Shown: piece after piece, positions 46,433 to 59,480 of the stretch | How positions within the stretch are numbered: the stretch's first letter is position 1 | Layout: every line of letters starts with the position of its first letter | Assembly: GCA_016508695.1 (NCBI GenBank) | Contig: VNKQ01000003.1 | Location: forward strand, 1,116,001-1,180,000 | DNA: 64,000 bases | DNA from: Hyphodiscus hymeniophilus | Taxonomy: Eukaryota; Ascomycota; Leotiomycetes; Helotiales; Hyphodiscaceae | Direction: 5' to 3' | Program-made: the position numbers and the translations under genes | Notes under the pieces: generated by a model | The model's input: the letters and a program-made list of their open reading frames with translations, nothing else | What the model was told of the DNA's origin: nothing | The model's database searches: none

Positions 46433-49400
46433 ATGTTGGCGAACTCACGCCTGCGGTGCACCACTCACTGCTTCCGTCCTCGAGCTCTGATTCATACGAG
46501 AACGCTGCCTCCACAAGCTGGAACCGCTAGAAACTTGCCTCGGTACCTGCGCGAACACCGGAGTATCTTTGCGTCAAGGTCAACAAGCCGCCAAAAATCA
46601 GTGTTGGCTGTCAGACAAAGTCTGACACCGCGGGGTCGATATCTGTGTCTTGGTCGTTCCTCTAATTTCACCCCCACTTCAACCAACTCGTGCTCCCACA
46701 CTTCACTGCTCTACACAACACAAAGCAGACCTTCCTCTAGCACTCGATCAAAAATGACGGCTGCAAAGATTGATGGCACTGCCATTGCGAAGAGCATCCG
46801 AGAAAGGCTTCATGCAGAGATCGAGAGCACGCAGAAAGTCAATCCCAGATACAAGCCATCTCTCAAGATCATCCAAGGTATCTATTGCCTGGCACCCAGC
46901 ACCACACAGCCCCATACAGCGTGCTAACCATTTATTTGTAGTTGGTGATCGTTCAGATTCGAGTTGGTCTTCTTGTTGAATTCTTTGGCCATTTAGCCGG
47001 GCTTACCCTTTGCAGCTACATATGTTCGCATGAAGTTGAAAGCTGCTGAAGAGGTTAGTATTTGTGATCGGGAGACTGTTACACACGGTCTGACTTTATT
47101 TCAGGCAAGCATCGACTGTGAACTCCTACAATACCCCGATACAACCACCGAAGCTGAACTTCTCGACACGATTGCCCGCCTCAACTACGATCCATCGGTC
47201 CATGGCATACTGGTCCAACTACCCGTACCCAAGCATATATCCGAGTACACTATCACATCAGCAGTGGCAGATGAGAAGGATGTTGACGGATTCGGGGCCA
47301 ATAATATTGGCGAGCTTGCAAAGCGTGGAGGAAAGCCTCTCTTCACACCATGCACACCGAAAGGTGTCATGGCTCTGCTCAAAGAAAGCGGTGTCGATCT
47401 TAAGGGAAAGAATGCCGTAGTAATTGGGCGCAGTGATATTGTGGGAAGTCCAGTCAGCTATTTGCTGAAAAATGCACACGCTACCGTGACTGTATGCCAT
47501 TCCCAAACAAAAGATCTCGAAAGCTTTGTCAAGAGGGCGGATGTGCTGGTGGCAGCGATTGGAAAGGCCAACTTCGTCAAGGGCGAGTGGCTTAAACCTG
47601 GCGTGGTCGTAATTGATGTTGGCACGAACTTCATTCCCGATGAAACAAAAAAGTCGGGACAGAGACTAGTTGGTGATGTTGATTTTGCATCGGCATCCGA
47701 GGTCGCCTCTCTAATTACTCCCGTTCCTGGTGGAGTTGGTCCGATGACTGTTGCTATGTTGTTACAAAACGTTGTCGACTCGGCTACGAGCTATTTTGAG
47801 CGACAGAAGGCAAGGTCCATTATGCCTTTGCCCCTGAAGCTTCAAAAGCCAGTACCTTCGGATATTGCCATCTCCAGAGCTCAGAATCCGAAGCAAATCA
47901 CCCGCGTTGCCAAGGAAATTGGTATCGCGGGTCACGAGCTTGAACCATACGGTGCATATAAAGCAAAGGTTGACCTCGGTCTTCTCAAGCGCCTTGAGCA
48001 TCGCCGCAATGGTCGCTATGTAGTTGTCACTGGTATTACTCCAACGCCTCTGGGTGAGGGCAAATCCACTACCACGATGGGAATTACCCAGGCCATTGCT
48101 GGGCACCTGAACCGTATTGCTTTCGCCAACGTTCGCCAACCTAGTCAAGGACCCACTTTCGGTATCAAGGGAGGAGCTGCCGGAGGTGGTTACAGTCAGG
48201 TTATCCCTATGGACGAGTTCAATCTCCACCTTACCGGTGATATCCATGCTATCACTGCCGCCAACAACCTGCTGGCAGCTGCAATTGAGACCAGAATGTT
48301 TCATGAGAATACACAGAAGGACGCAGCTCTGTACAAGCGCTTAGTCCCTGCTAAGAAGGGCAAGCGTGAGTTCCAACCGATCTTTTTCCGACGTCTGAAG
48401 AAGCTTGGTATCACCAAGACGAATCCGGACGACTTGACAGAGGATGAAATTCATAGATTTGCCAGGCTGGATATTGATCCTTCAACGATTACATGGAGGC
48501 GTGTGCTTGATGTCAATGATCGCCACTTGAGAGGAATTACCGTCGGTACAGCACCAACAGAGAAGGGTCAGACACGTGAGACTGGGTTTGATATTTCCGT
48601 GGCGAGTGAGTGCATGGCCATTCTCGCTCTGAGCAATGATCTCGATGACATGAGAGAACGCCTAGGCAAAATGGTCATTGGCTCATCGAGAAGCGGTGAC
48701 CCTGTGACGTGTGATGATCTTGGTGCTGGCGGTGCCTTGACTGCATTGATGAAGGATGCCATCAAGCCCAACTTGATGCAGACTTTGGAGGGCACCCCAG
48801 TCTTTGTCCACGCTGGACCGTTTGCAAACATCAGTATCGGCGCAAGCTCTGTGCTCGCGGACAAACTTGCTCTTAAGCTTGCAGGAACCGAAGCAGATGA
48901 AGATCACAACGAGAAGGCCGGCTTCGTTATCACCGAAGCCGGATTTGACTTCACTATGGGAGGAGAGCGATTTTTCAACATTAAGTGCCGATCATCAGGT
49001 CTTGTGCCCGACGTCGTTGTCATTGTCGCTACTGTCCGAGCTTTGAAGGTCCACGGCGGTGGTCCCCCTATTGCACCCGGAGCGGCACTGGACAAGGTTT
49101 ACCGTGAAGAGAACGTTGAAATTCTTCGGAAGGGATGTGTCAACATGAAGAAGCACATTTCGAATGCCAGGCAATACGGTGTTCCAGTCGTTGTTGCTAT
49201 CAACAAAATGGAAACCGATACTGCTGCTGAAATCGAAGTCATCCGAGAGGAAGCTATTGCCGCTGGAGCTGAAGATGCTATTCCTGCAAATCACTGGGCT
49301 GAAGGCGGAGCTGGTGCGGTCGATCTTGCGAAAGGTATTATCACCGCGAGTGAGAAGGAGAAGAACTTCAAACTTCTATATACCCTGGATGGCGATGTTC

Positions 49401-49787
49401 AAACACGCATCGAGGCTATTGGAAAGCAGATGTATGGTGCTGAGAAAGTCGAGTTCAGCGAAGTTGCGCAGAAAAAGGTGGACACGTATACGAAACAAGG
49501 ATTTGGCAATCTGCCAATTTGCATTGCTAAGACACAGTACTCGCTTTCTCACGATCCCGATCTGAAGGGTGCTCCGACCGGCTTCACTGTTCCGATTAGA
49601 GATGTGCGACTCGCTGCTGGTGCTGGATACCTGTAGGTCCTCTCTTTCACTGGTTTACCCATTTACTAATCGTGACAGTTACGCACTGGCAGCCGATATC
49701 CAGACAATCCCCGGCCTTCCCACAGCCCCTGGCTACTTGAACGTTGATGTTGACACTGAGACTGGCGAGATCGATGGTCTGTTTTAG
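46433..49787 (+). CDS. MIS1/ADE3: Trifunctional C1-tetrahydrofolate synthase, apparent dual start
   Basis: One protein with methylene-THF dehydrogenase, methenyl-THF cyclohydrolase and formate-THF ligase activities, feeding purine, thymidylate and formyl-Met synthesis. Five exons (to 46877, 46942-46962, 47016-47053, 47105-49632, 49679-49787). From ATG 46754 (MTAAKIDGTAIAKSIRERL) the protein is 939 aa, like cytosolic Ade3 (946); from ATG 46433 it gains 107 residues rich in Arg, Ser and Thr with almost no acidic residues, like a mitochondrial presequence. The dehydrogenase/cyclohydrolase part shows TYVRMKLKAAEE, GILVQLPVPKHI and PVPGGVGPMTVAMLL; the ligase part shows the ATP loop TPLGEGKSTT. 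The 21 nt exon 2 encodes part of the folate site. No second copy is in this window. Confidence 0.92.
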
Positions 49788-50497
49788 ACTTGATTGCGTT
49801 TTACCTGGTGTTTTGGTTTATTCTTCCTTGATTATTATCAATATTCAACAGCATTTGAAGGGGTAGGGGCACCGAAAGCACCTTAATGTGCAGGTATGCA
49901 TCTTTCAACAGCATGGCGTTCCAATATGTGGCAAAAGTCATAAATAAATCGAGATATCCACCATGATCAACCATGGTATAGGTAGAAAGGGAATGCCCAG
50001 AATTCAACATAGATGAAGTCGCGCAAGGCTTATAACAAATGTGGGCTTTAGTTTCGAGCAGTCCGTTTTCATAAGTCTCCTTCTAGCAATTGCAATTCAA
50101 CACAATTCCTAATACTAAGCATATGTATTGAGTGTTAACCGCGAATGGTTTCTTCGAGTGAAGTTGTCGTTTCAATTCCTCGGCTGTATTGTCGGACCCT
50201 ATTGTCAGTCTCGCTTAGCCTGACGATGCATATTGTTACCCCTATTGTGCTTTTAAGCCCCAACAAACGCAGTAACAAATGATTCTTTCCAGGGTCACAA
50301 TAGAATGGCGCCCATTATGGCTCTTGCAATTGTCTCTAACCACACATTTACTCAACCTCTATTGACCCTCCGTCCTTTCTCTCCTCAGCAACAACAACTT
50401 CAAGTCACTGAGATCAAGCAACGATTTGAATCTTCCCAACACACGAGCAACCAACTATCCCAGTCTCCCACAGCAGTGGAACGAATCTACAACCACA
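49788..50497. other. Intergenic region
   Basis: No gene is supported; it holds the C1-THF synthase 3' end and the upstream region of the next ORF. Confidence 0.4.
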
Positions 50498-51112
50498 ATG
50501 TCCACCCACACCATGATCACCCGCGCTCGCTATCGTCGCAGACCCACCGCGCACGTGGCTCTCTCCCCAGTTCGTCGGCCTCGTCCACACGTCATACCTG
50601 GCCATTTGGGCGGCTCTCCTGAGCGAGGCTTCCTCGGCGATCCATTACTCGCGCACCTCGACCTCGGAGAGCCTGCAGTTCCTCTCCACCTCCAGATTAT
50701 AGAGGGGGTGGCTGATCCAGCGCTAGTGACGCATGTTAGGGTGGTGCGGGGCGGTTGGCCGATGATACTCCCGGTTGGGACAAGGGCTTTACAGAGGGAG
50801 ATGGGGGAGTTGGAGGATAGGAGGCGAACTAGGGAGGATAGGAGAAGGAGGAGACGATTGGGTTCGAGAAAGAAGATTAAGAGGGAGAGGGGTGAGGGAG
50901 GACGCTTTGTGAAGGTCGAGGAGGCGGCAGAGCAGGTGGAGGTTAGAGCTGTGGTCGAGAGAGTCGAGGAGAGAGTCGAAGAGAGCGAGGGGGTCGTTAT
51001 GAAATGGATGAGGAACTCAGTGGATCGTGAGGCCCGTCGTGCTGCGAAGAAAGCCAGACGACGAGCTGAGAAGCAGGGTCTGAGGAAGCAGGAGGAGCTA
51101 CGAGCAGAGTGA
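50498..51112 (+). CDS. Arg/Glu-rich orphan ORF
   Basis: An intronless frame of 204 codons from the ATG at 50498. I do not recognise it. The first 110 residues contain a moderately ordered stretch (HLGGSPERGFLGDPLLAH, LHLQIIEGVADPALVTHV), the rest is dominated by Arg, Glu and Lys with likely helix or coiled coil (EDRRRTREDRRRRRR, EVRAVVERVEERVEE, REARRAAKKARRRAEKQ). The basic clusters suggest a nuclear or RNA-binding location. Base composition is strongly purine-rich on the coding strand, unlike the neighbours, so chance openness is possible. Confidence 0.45.
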   Translation: MSTHTMITRARYRRRPTAHVALSPVRRPRPHVIPGHLGGSPERGFLGDPLLAHLDLGEPAVPLHLQIIEGVADPALVTHVRVVRGGWPMILPVGTRALQREMGELEDRRRTREDRRRRRRLGSRKKIKRERGEGGRFVKVEEAAEQVEVRAVVERVEERVEESEGVVMKWMRNSVDREARRAAKKARRRAEKQGLRKQEELRAE

Positions 51113-52227
51113 AACCACGAGATCCTTGCCGCACTTCCAAATGTCCCTCTCGAGTTCTATGTGCTTCCCACTGTCCAAATCTCGGGACTAGGTTTGATTT
51201 GTCAAACATTGCTGACCATTTAATCCTGTGATAGGGCTGATATATTGTGTATTCGGAGATGCTGCGCTGCACGGAGGTATGTTCAGGCCGAGAACGAGTG
51301 GATAGTTGCAAGTCAGCTCGAGACGAGATATATGTACTTTCTCGTGCTGAGGCTAGAACAGTTTGGTAGAAGTCCTCGAATTTACAAACGTGGATTAAGC
51401 GAGCCAGAAAGAGGTAGCTTAGGCCCACCTCGAGAGAGTTTATGAACACTCCGAACCATTCAGAGACAAAGAATAGCTATAACTTCAAAACCAACTTCAG
51501 GCATTAGTTATAAAATTCAACAACCTAACAGAGGATAATAATCCAGTCCTTATTGTGCAAAGCAAGTAAGGTGGCTGCTTCTTGTTGGCCGGTAGAATCT
51601 CTGCTTCGGCCTTGTTGACGATTTTATCTCTAAGTCCGTATAGGTTTCTAAAGCCACTGAACTGAAACTTTTTCTCAATTACTTTGTTAAAGACAAGTCC
51701 AATAAATATGGCGACAAAGGACTCCAAGATGTTTAGCTTCCTTCGTTGGTTTCGAAGGATGTGACAGAAAAGTGTTCTCGTCGTTTCTTCCCTCGTTCTC
51801 GAATTATCGGATTACGTCCGGCCTTCTTCCACTCAAACACAAAGGAGACGCCCTGCTCCAATCCTCCATGCAAGTCTTTAAGAAATCATATATTGACCGG
51901 CTGTTGTCCATTTTCTCAATTCTATCAAGATCACCTTTCATCTTCGACGAGCGTTCTGTCACCACAAGCCATTTCACATACAGGAATTTCTTTCTCATAC
52001 AGACACCAAGACTTGGTGAGTGTTTTTCTATTCTCTGCTGAAGAGTGCAAATGCTCACAGACCTCGTGCTACGGCGCAACTCTATCTGTAAAGCCCAACA
52101 TTCTCCGTTGAGCGCAGTCAGAATCACCACCCATACATCCTGAAGGTAATAATACTCATCGATGAGCGGTATGCTATCACCAGTTGCACACTACTGACAA
52201 TCATCATGCAGAAAACATTCATATAAG

Positions 52228-52425
52228 ATGGCAAACGAGGACGTCATCGCGCTCACACAAGCCGAATTTCTCAGCGTCCTCAGCGACACAATTCCACTTA
52301 TTGTCCCCTCCTTGCTACTGTGGACAACTTATGCACTTTTGAGAAAAGTTGCTAGGGCTTTCGGTATCGAAGGTTTGCACACTTCCGTACTTCAGGGACT
52401 GGCAAAGGCTGACTACTTCATGTAG
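52228..52425 (+). CDS. Possible 65-residue single-pass membrane peptide
   Basis: ATG-initiated frame beginning MANEDVIALTQAEF with a hydrophobic segment (IPLIVPSLLLWTTYALL) followed by basic residues. It resembles a small tail-anchored or mitochondrial peptide, but there is no family match I recognise and no supporting splice evidence. Confidence 0.2.
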   Translation: MANEDVIALTQAEFLSVLSDTIPLIVPSLLLWTTYALLRKVARAFGIEGLHTSVLQGLAKADYFM

Positions 52426-54353
52426 TGGCTGCTAATATCGTCGGTCTGTTTTTCTGCTGCTGGTACTTTGTAGAATATATCTCCTGAGAAGGCACATGAG
52501 CTATGTATGGGAATTGAGCGCTACACATCATGTCAATCTTACCCCTATGTTCGGAAACGCTGCAGTGATGATAGATAGCGTTGTCTCATAGAGCTTGTTT
52601 CTCAATAGTACGAAAAAGCCGAACTCTTCCAGACACAATTCCTGTTGAACTTTTCAACGCGTCTTATTTTTGAGTTGGAACCCTGCAAGCATTCTCGCAA
52701 AGAATTGTAATCATCTCTTGGAGTCCTAGCCAAAGCTCTCCTTCACGGCATATGTAAGACCACTGCACAAGAATGCTGTCCTATCTCACATACTTCTTGC
52801 TGTCCGCCATACCTGATATCGATCGAACATGACGTTGAATTTGAGCCCATGTCCATCAGTAACTTATGGCGGATGGCGCTTCTCGGTTGCCTTGCGCTCA
52901 GATCTTGTGCGACAAAAAATACTTCAAAAACCGGAAGACCTTCCAGCCGGCCTCTCGGATCTTGGTAGCAACAGTAGCGGGCAGATGGAATCTCGGTCTC
53001 CGAAGGGTGCACACGATCTTGGTGACCTGAGGCGTCCATGAAACGACGATCAGACATGGGCTAGATAGACTTTTGATGCGAACTCAACGGCCGACGTGGG
53101 ATTTACTACGCCAAGATGGGTCTTTTGAAACTCTTGAGAAAGTCGAGGGTGGATTTGAATTGTCCGAGTGGACGACAACTCGGGTGGAGAGGATTCTGCT
53201 TGAAGGGAACAACATGTTCTGGGCTTGAGTGTGAAGTCACGAGAGTCCTGTGAGGCTGTACGTTTCGAAACAATTCCGTTGAGCTGATGCGGACTTCTTT
53301 ACCAGCACACGGGAGAGTTGTGCACAATGTGAATGAATTCCCAAAGAGCGTATTCATGGTAGGGCCACTTGGTGCACTCACTGACTTTGTTGTTGCGATG
53401 CAACTCATCAAGAGAGCAAGAAGTTCCAGAGGGAAGTGGCCCAACTTCGGACCCCCACCACCGTTCCTGAACAAGCGTTCCTGCAGCAGTATGTACCCAC
53501 GCCTTGCAGAAGGCAGCGCTGGGAAGAATCCCAGGGAAGGGATCAGCCAATCTTTATCCCAAATGCACGAGAGAACGGTCCAGTGGGCTGAATCGCCGCT
53601 GACGATATTTGCAACGGTCTTGTGAATTCGCGGTTGTTGCCATACGCCGCAGGTCGTGGAGTCGTGGCTTGAAGAAGAAATATGCGAAGAAATACTGTAT
53701 CCGTAATTCCCAAAGTCAGTGCAGGGCCGTCGGGTAGAGAAGTTGTCGATTCTGCATGCATTCTGCGCATTCTGCAGGAGAAGCGCATTGTGCCCCCAGC
53801 TTTTTGCTGCTTCGGGAGGGCGCTGGGGAAATCTCCATGCTATTCCTTTTTACTGCACCATCTACTTCGTACAGGAGAGAGACATTATCGTTGCATCTTG
53901 TTTGTGTCCGACTTGCAGAATCTGGCCATGCTATTGGAGTCTGATGTACGAGTAAGGGGGACTTGAACTTGCCCTCTTCTGGCTCTACACTGCATAAGTT
54001 GTCCTCCATTCCATAACGAGCCAACGCTGACAGTCCATTGGCCGCCGGGTCACTAGACGTCGATCAACGGAGCACCAGGCAGGTGGGCTCTTGGGTTAAC
54101 TTCAACAAGTTATCGACGCCTTATCAAGAATTCCCCGACCCGCCTCCCTTCTTCCCTCGAGTCGTTTCGATAACGCCCGCTGCTAATGGTCAGCAAGCCA
54201 TCGCACAGGATGGCTCTGGGGTAAACGATTGAAACATTGCCTATGTGATACGGAAACTTTGGGCTAGACCAGGGCGTGGCGCCGACTTCTGAGACCCAAG
54301 CAACGGCTGAGAGTCAGAGCACAGGCTACTCAGAATACCTCCGTATGGTGAGT

Positions 54354-54415
54354 GAAGGAAAGGAGGAAGAAAAGAGAGAAAATAAGAAGAGAAGAAGAAA
54401 AGAAAGAAGAAGAAA
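54354..54415 (+). repeat. Polypurine (GA) tract
   Basis: About 62 nt of A and G interrupted by a single T near 54383. Such tracts can form triplexes or H-DNA, or on the other strand act as a CT-rich promoter element. Confidence 0.8.
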
Positions 54416-55552
54416 CAGGGAACAAAGATAGCGCAAGGGATTTTCAAATCTTCTCAAAGACCACAACATAAACAATCGTTTCCTCGTCCCACAATGCGAG
54501 TTACATACATCCAGGTCGTGAAAGCTCAATGATATTGTCCACGGACACTGCATGCCTACCGGCTTCAGCATACAGGTATCGACCCCTGTCTATGCTTGTC
54601 TTACAGTTAGCGACGTCCAACCGCCGGCAGGAACTTGTCCAAGAAATCTCTGTGTATGCCCCTATGTATACTCTATCTTCCGCAGTATCCACATGAACCT
54701 CTTCCCCTTCACGATCTCTGATTTTGCCGGCGCCTTTCGACTGTATGCGCAGATGAAGCGTCCTACACACTCTTCCATAACGAATTCTTGAGCGATTTAT
54801 CCTTGTCGGCGCATCCAGGAAACGACACACATCTGCTGCTTCTACGACCATTTCTCAACATTCGGTGCCTCAGAAGACGAAATCGTTCAGGAACATCTGC
54901 GCAATAGGCCAATTCAGTGCGGAAGGACTTGAGCTGGCGCATTGCGTTGACGGCTTCCTTGGGCTTGGATGGACATTGCATGCGATATCGCGAGTTACGA
55001 ACATAACGGCCAATTCTCTTTGCGATTCAAGGCGAAAATCTACCTCACGATTCAACGAGACGTTCTTCGGAAGCAATTACAATGCACTGTCACAGTCAGG
55101 AATGATAAGGGAGCCAGCCTCCAGGTTACAAACTCGCCGGACTTCTCACCCAGTCCAGGAAACGGAATTGAAAGCGTGCGTGGAAGCTATCCTTAATCAG
55201 TGAGACGGAGTACAGTCTCTTCGCGACCATAGTCGGAACAAGGAATGCTGGCAGACTTTGGCAGAGCTAATATAATTATCGAGTAGTTGGAAGAGAACCC
55301 TGATCCTTTACTCCTTCCCGGTGCTCCTTACGACCTCTAATTATTGCTGGCGCAATCTTGTACGACCTCCTCTACATGAAAGTCGAAAACCCAAGACAAC
55401 TTAATAATTGAAGAATTACTCGAGCCATCCTTCGCCTCAGACTCGAGCTCCGATCCGCTTCCTCATGCGACTCGAAGGTTGCATAGTGTTTTACGGGAAG
55501 GAAGACTGGAATTGGCATAGCGTCCTTGTCAGGGGCTCTCTCCAACGTCGAG

Positions 55553-58500
55553 ATGGATTTCAACACCACCATTTTTAATTCCCAGCGTCAACACATCGCA
55601 AACAATTCGTCGTCGAACAATTCGGTCGTAACTCTTCAAAGAGCCCCTTCATTTGGTCCGGCACGATCGAAAACCCGAGGCAACGATCCTCAAGCTGTTC
55701 TCGCAGATGGCATCAACAAGCCCCCGAAACCTGTAGTAAAATCGCCAGACTCCCAGCTGCGGTCACATAGGAGATCGGGGTCTTTGGATGGAGTGAAAGA
55801 CGGAGTAGCGAACTTAAATCGGTGGTCAAAATCTACTGCCTCCTCGAGGGAAACCAATCAGCAGAATTCGTTGTCATTTTCTAGGCGAATGTCTTTTGGA
55901 GGAGGCGCATTCAATTTTGGAATCGAGTCGTCTCCCAAGAGACTGCAGAAGGGTAGACCCTCTATCTCGGACTCGGATTCCCCGTCACGTCAAGCAGCAC
56001 GATCATTGGAGCCTTCTAGCAATCCGACACCAATACTCCCACCAATTCTTACGCTGCCGAGTCTACAGACATCCGTGAATACCAATTCGCCATTGACTGG
56101 CTCCCCATCTACTGCGGGGCTATTATCCGCGGCATATCGAAGCACAACTCAAAGTGACGATTACTTCTCCCCAGGGACGTGGACGGTGCAAACACGAGAC
56201 TTTTCTCAGAAGCGATCACCATCTCAGTCAAGATCCGCGAGCATTGATCCGTCTCCAGTCTCAACAGCTGGGCCTGCGCTGCAGGGGATACAAAGCAGGA
56301 CTCAGGGAGAAGAAGGGAGGTTATCCAGAGGACATTCAAGAAATCGATCACAAGCTGGGAAAAGTAGTGCTGGGACTGGCTCAACTCGGGATTCTTCAAA
56401 AAAGCCCTCTCAAAAAGCGATGCTGTCTAAAGCACTTCAAAAAGCTAACACTGCGGTGTTACTGGACAATGCGCAGAACTTCGAGGGCGCCATGGAGGCG
56501 TACGCGGAAGCCTGTGTTTTATTACAGCAAGTAATGCTCCGAAGTTCTGGGGACGACGACAAGCGAAAACTGGAGGCCATAGTAGGTTTAGAGGTTCGTT
56601 TGGCAGGCACTGCTAACATATGTCTCAGCGGAATACCTATACCACTCGGATCAATGAGTTGACAAAAATCGCACCCCACTTACGCGTCGATGGCAAGGCT
56701 CTACCTGCAAGACCGGAGAGTGCGAGCTACATAGGCGACGAACTGCAACCGCCGGACGACGAAGAACGTGCGATAATCGAAACGGCAACTGTGACTAGGA
56801 TCGTCAACGATCAAACATACGTTCCCGAGTACCAACAGAGCCGGTTGATACCAACCTCACAAGTTCCGCGGCGGAGAGAATCATTACTACCATCTGCTTT
56901 GGAAAATGCGCAACAATACAGGCCGAGGAATATAGGAGAATCATATCTGGGGCGATCAATTTCAAAATCGCCCCTGAGAGAACGCGTCTCGGAGATGGGT
57001 CCCAACCTTGCTCCACCCATGGACAGCCAGTACATGCCACCACCTCTGTCACCACGACGGCCTTCGTCTCCTATGGCCTATGCACCATCCGGTAATTCCC
57101 ACGAGAGACAGCCTTCGGCTGATTTGTCCAGCTCGAATTTATCTGGGACGTCCACAGCAAGAACCCATACAAGAGCTCCTAGTAATGAGTCAATGTCCTG
57201 GCTGGATACCATTGATGAGTCTGGATCAGCTGCATCATCTGTCCACTCACGGACGTCCTCGATGGGAGTTCGGAGGAAGCATATACGAGCGGCAAGCGGA
57301 GCTACGGAAGCAGAGTTTGATGCCGCGTTGGATGCCGCCGTTGAGGCTGCATATGATGATGGATTCGAGCCCACGGATACCATCGAACCAAGTCAGTATG
57401 ACTATGAAGAAGAGGACGAAGTTATGTTGAATGTGCGGCGAAAGGTCGAGTTAGCCAAAGAAAGGGTACGTCAGAGTGAGAGAGAAGCTGCAATTCAAGG
57501 TGCTCGCGATACGGAGAGGAGAAGACTCCTCCAAAAGCAACAAGAGCAGCAACCCGATATTGACCAAGACTATGAGGGCAATGAGTCCGAAGAGGAGGAA
57601 CGAATGTTAGAAGAGATGACTAGGGGTTTTGTTATGGATGAATTCGAATTTGGCTTGCAGTCGAAGTCTGCGTTGCCCCGAGAGTCAGATTCTAGCGGCT
57701 TTTCGGGACGAACCTGGAACAGCTCAATAGGATCAAATCCTACAACGGCCGGGACAACGCTGTCTACTGTCACCGAATCATCATTCATGCCACATATATC
57801 AACGGTACAAAAGTCAAGGACACCCCCGCAGATACACCCACCCCCAGTACAGGCATTACCATCTCCTCCGAACCCGCCACCAGCAATTGCTGTGACACAA
57901 AGTGTTCGAAGTAGAAGGCTTTCTGGGCAGAATGCAAAGCAGTTGAAAATTGAGACAACAACAAAAGCCCCTTCTGGACCTCTAACGCAACCCCCATCAA
58001 TGCCACCTCCTCGTGTCCCTGCAGAAAACGTTTCTGTCCATCCAAAGACTGCCGGACTTCCCCAACAAAGACAGCCCTTGAATGGCTTATCGACTCGGCC
58101 GCCGATACCACAATCTGCTCGCCAAACATCGTCTCCATTTCCTGGTCGAAGTCCGAGTCCAGTTGAAATCATTTCTCCACCAACGCCAACCGTAACACAG
58201 ACTTTCACAAATGACAGTGAGACGAATGGACAACCACCCCGATCTGGCTCTCCTGGTCGCGCTCAATCACGGACCGGCTTGCGGAAGAATTTTTCTTCAT
58301 CGAGTTTAAAAAACATAAAAGGGCGAAATCTTTCAGTGTCCCATACTGATGACAACGATGATACCTCTCCAAATACACCACTGAGTTCCCATTCTATGAT
58401 GAGAGAGAACATGGGAAGGTTGCCTGCCATGCCCGCTCTGCCGACACCGATTGCTGTTGCTTTTAAAGATAGGATGAACGGAGCAGCGGCGGGAGGTCTG

Positions 58501-59480
58501 TATCTCTTCAACAGTGATATACATTCTCCAGAAAGTCCGGGCTCTCCAAACCCGTTGAGTGGCGATGCTCCTATACCGCTTGAACCATGTCCAATCGAGT
58601 TCTTGCTACGCCCCTTCTGGCTTATGCGCGCTCTGTACCAGACGATTGCACACCCGAAGGGTGGTTATCTCTCTACCAAGCTGTTCGTTCCACGAGATGT
58701 ATGGCGAGTGAAGGGCGTCAAGATTAAGAACGTGGAAGATAAGATCGCAAATTGCGACTTCTTGACTGCCGCTCTTCTGAAGCTTGCGCAGGTCGACACC
58801 TTCGATGCCGATGCTGTCCTGGAAGAGATGCAATCTTTGGAGGGTATCCTTGAGCAGGTTCAAACAATACTGACCAAGAAACTCGGCAACGAAGTTGGCG
58901 TTCAAAGCTCAGGAGGAATGTTCAAAGATGCTTCGTTCGGCGGAGATGCCGAGAGTAGCAGCCTCAGCAAGTCGAGTAGTACAACAAGTAAATCATCGTC
59001 TTTCTCGTGGCGCAGACTGAGATCAAAAAGCTCGGGCGTTGGATTATCGAATTCATACTCCAACAAGACGCCGGTGGACGGGTCAAAGGAAGGGCTCACT
59101 ATGGGCACACTTCCCATGACTTCGACCTCTGTCGCAAAGACTCGTTTTACGAAGAGAGATGTTAGCCAGGTGGACTTTTCGGGACCGAATGCGAATTACA
59201 TGGGAGCGCTGGCACGACTGTTTGATGCCGCGCAAACCATTGGTGAGTGCTTAAACTCTGTGCCCTAGCCACAATGCTAATTATGGCCGTAGATCAAATC
59301 GCACGTCAAGTTGAGGACCCTGGACTCCGGCATGCCGACAAGACCCAAGTCGGTCTTGAGCTATGTACCCGTCACGCCGCTGAATTCTTTGGTTTTTACA
59401 TCTGTCGATTCGTGCTCACAGATATTGGGATGTTGTTGGACAAATTCATCAAGAGGGGGAGTGAATGGGTTCTTGTATGA
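55553..59480 (+). CDS. Large MIT-domain protein
   Basis: Three exons (55553-56581, 56629-59242, 59293-59480) give 1276 aa. Residues 1-285 are Ser-rich and disordered. An MIT (microtubule interacting and trafficking) helical hairpin lies at about 289-355 (LSKALQKANTAVLLD, FEGAMEAYAEACVLL, then NTYTTRINELTKIA) and is interrupted by intron 1. MIT domains bind ESCRT-III tails in Vps4-type proteins. The middle is long and disordered with a coiled-coil piece (VRRKVELAKERVRQ) and Pro-rich stretches. The conserved C-terminal 300 residues are ordered (EPCPIEFLLRPFWLMRALYQ, PRDVWRVKGVKIKNVEDK, RHAAEFFGFYICRFVLTDIG). There is no AAA ATPase domain, so it is not Vps4; a trafficking or cytoskeletal role is inference. 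Confidence 0.8.

Larger units (their letters stand above)
51113..55552. other. 4.4 kb gene-poor region
   Basis: No convincing gene. It contains one small ATG-initiated frame with a hydrophobic stretch (52228-52425), a polypurine tract (54354-54415) and many short overlapping frames without domains. The 3' end should include promoter and leader of the MIT-domain gene. No terminal repeats, transposase or reverse transcriptase motifs are seen, but a strongly decayed element cannot be ruled out. Confidence 0.4.

Noticed and set aside
51497..51727. 76-codon minus-strand frame with a hydrophobic start
   Set aside because: No ATG (TTG) and no family resemblance.
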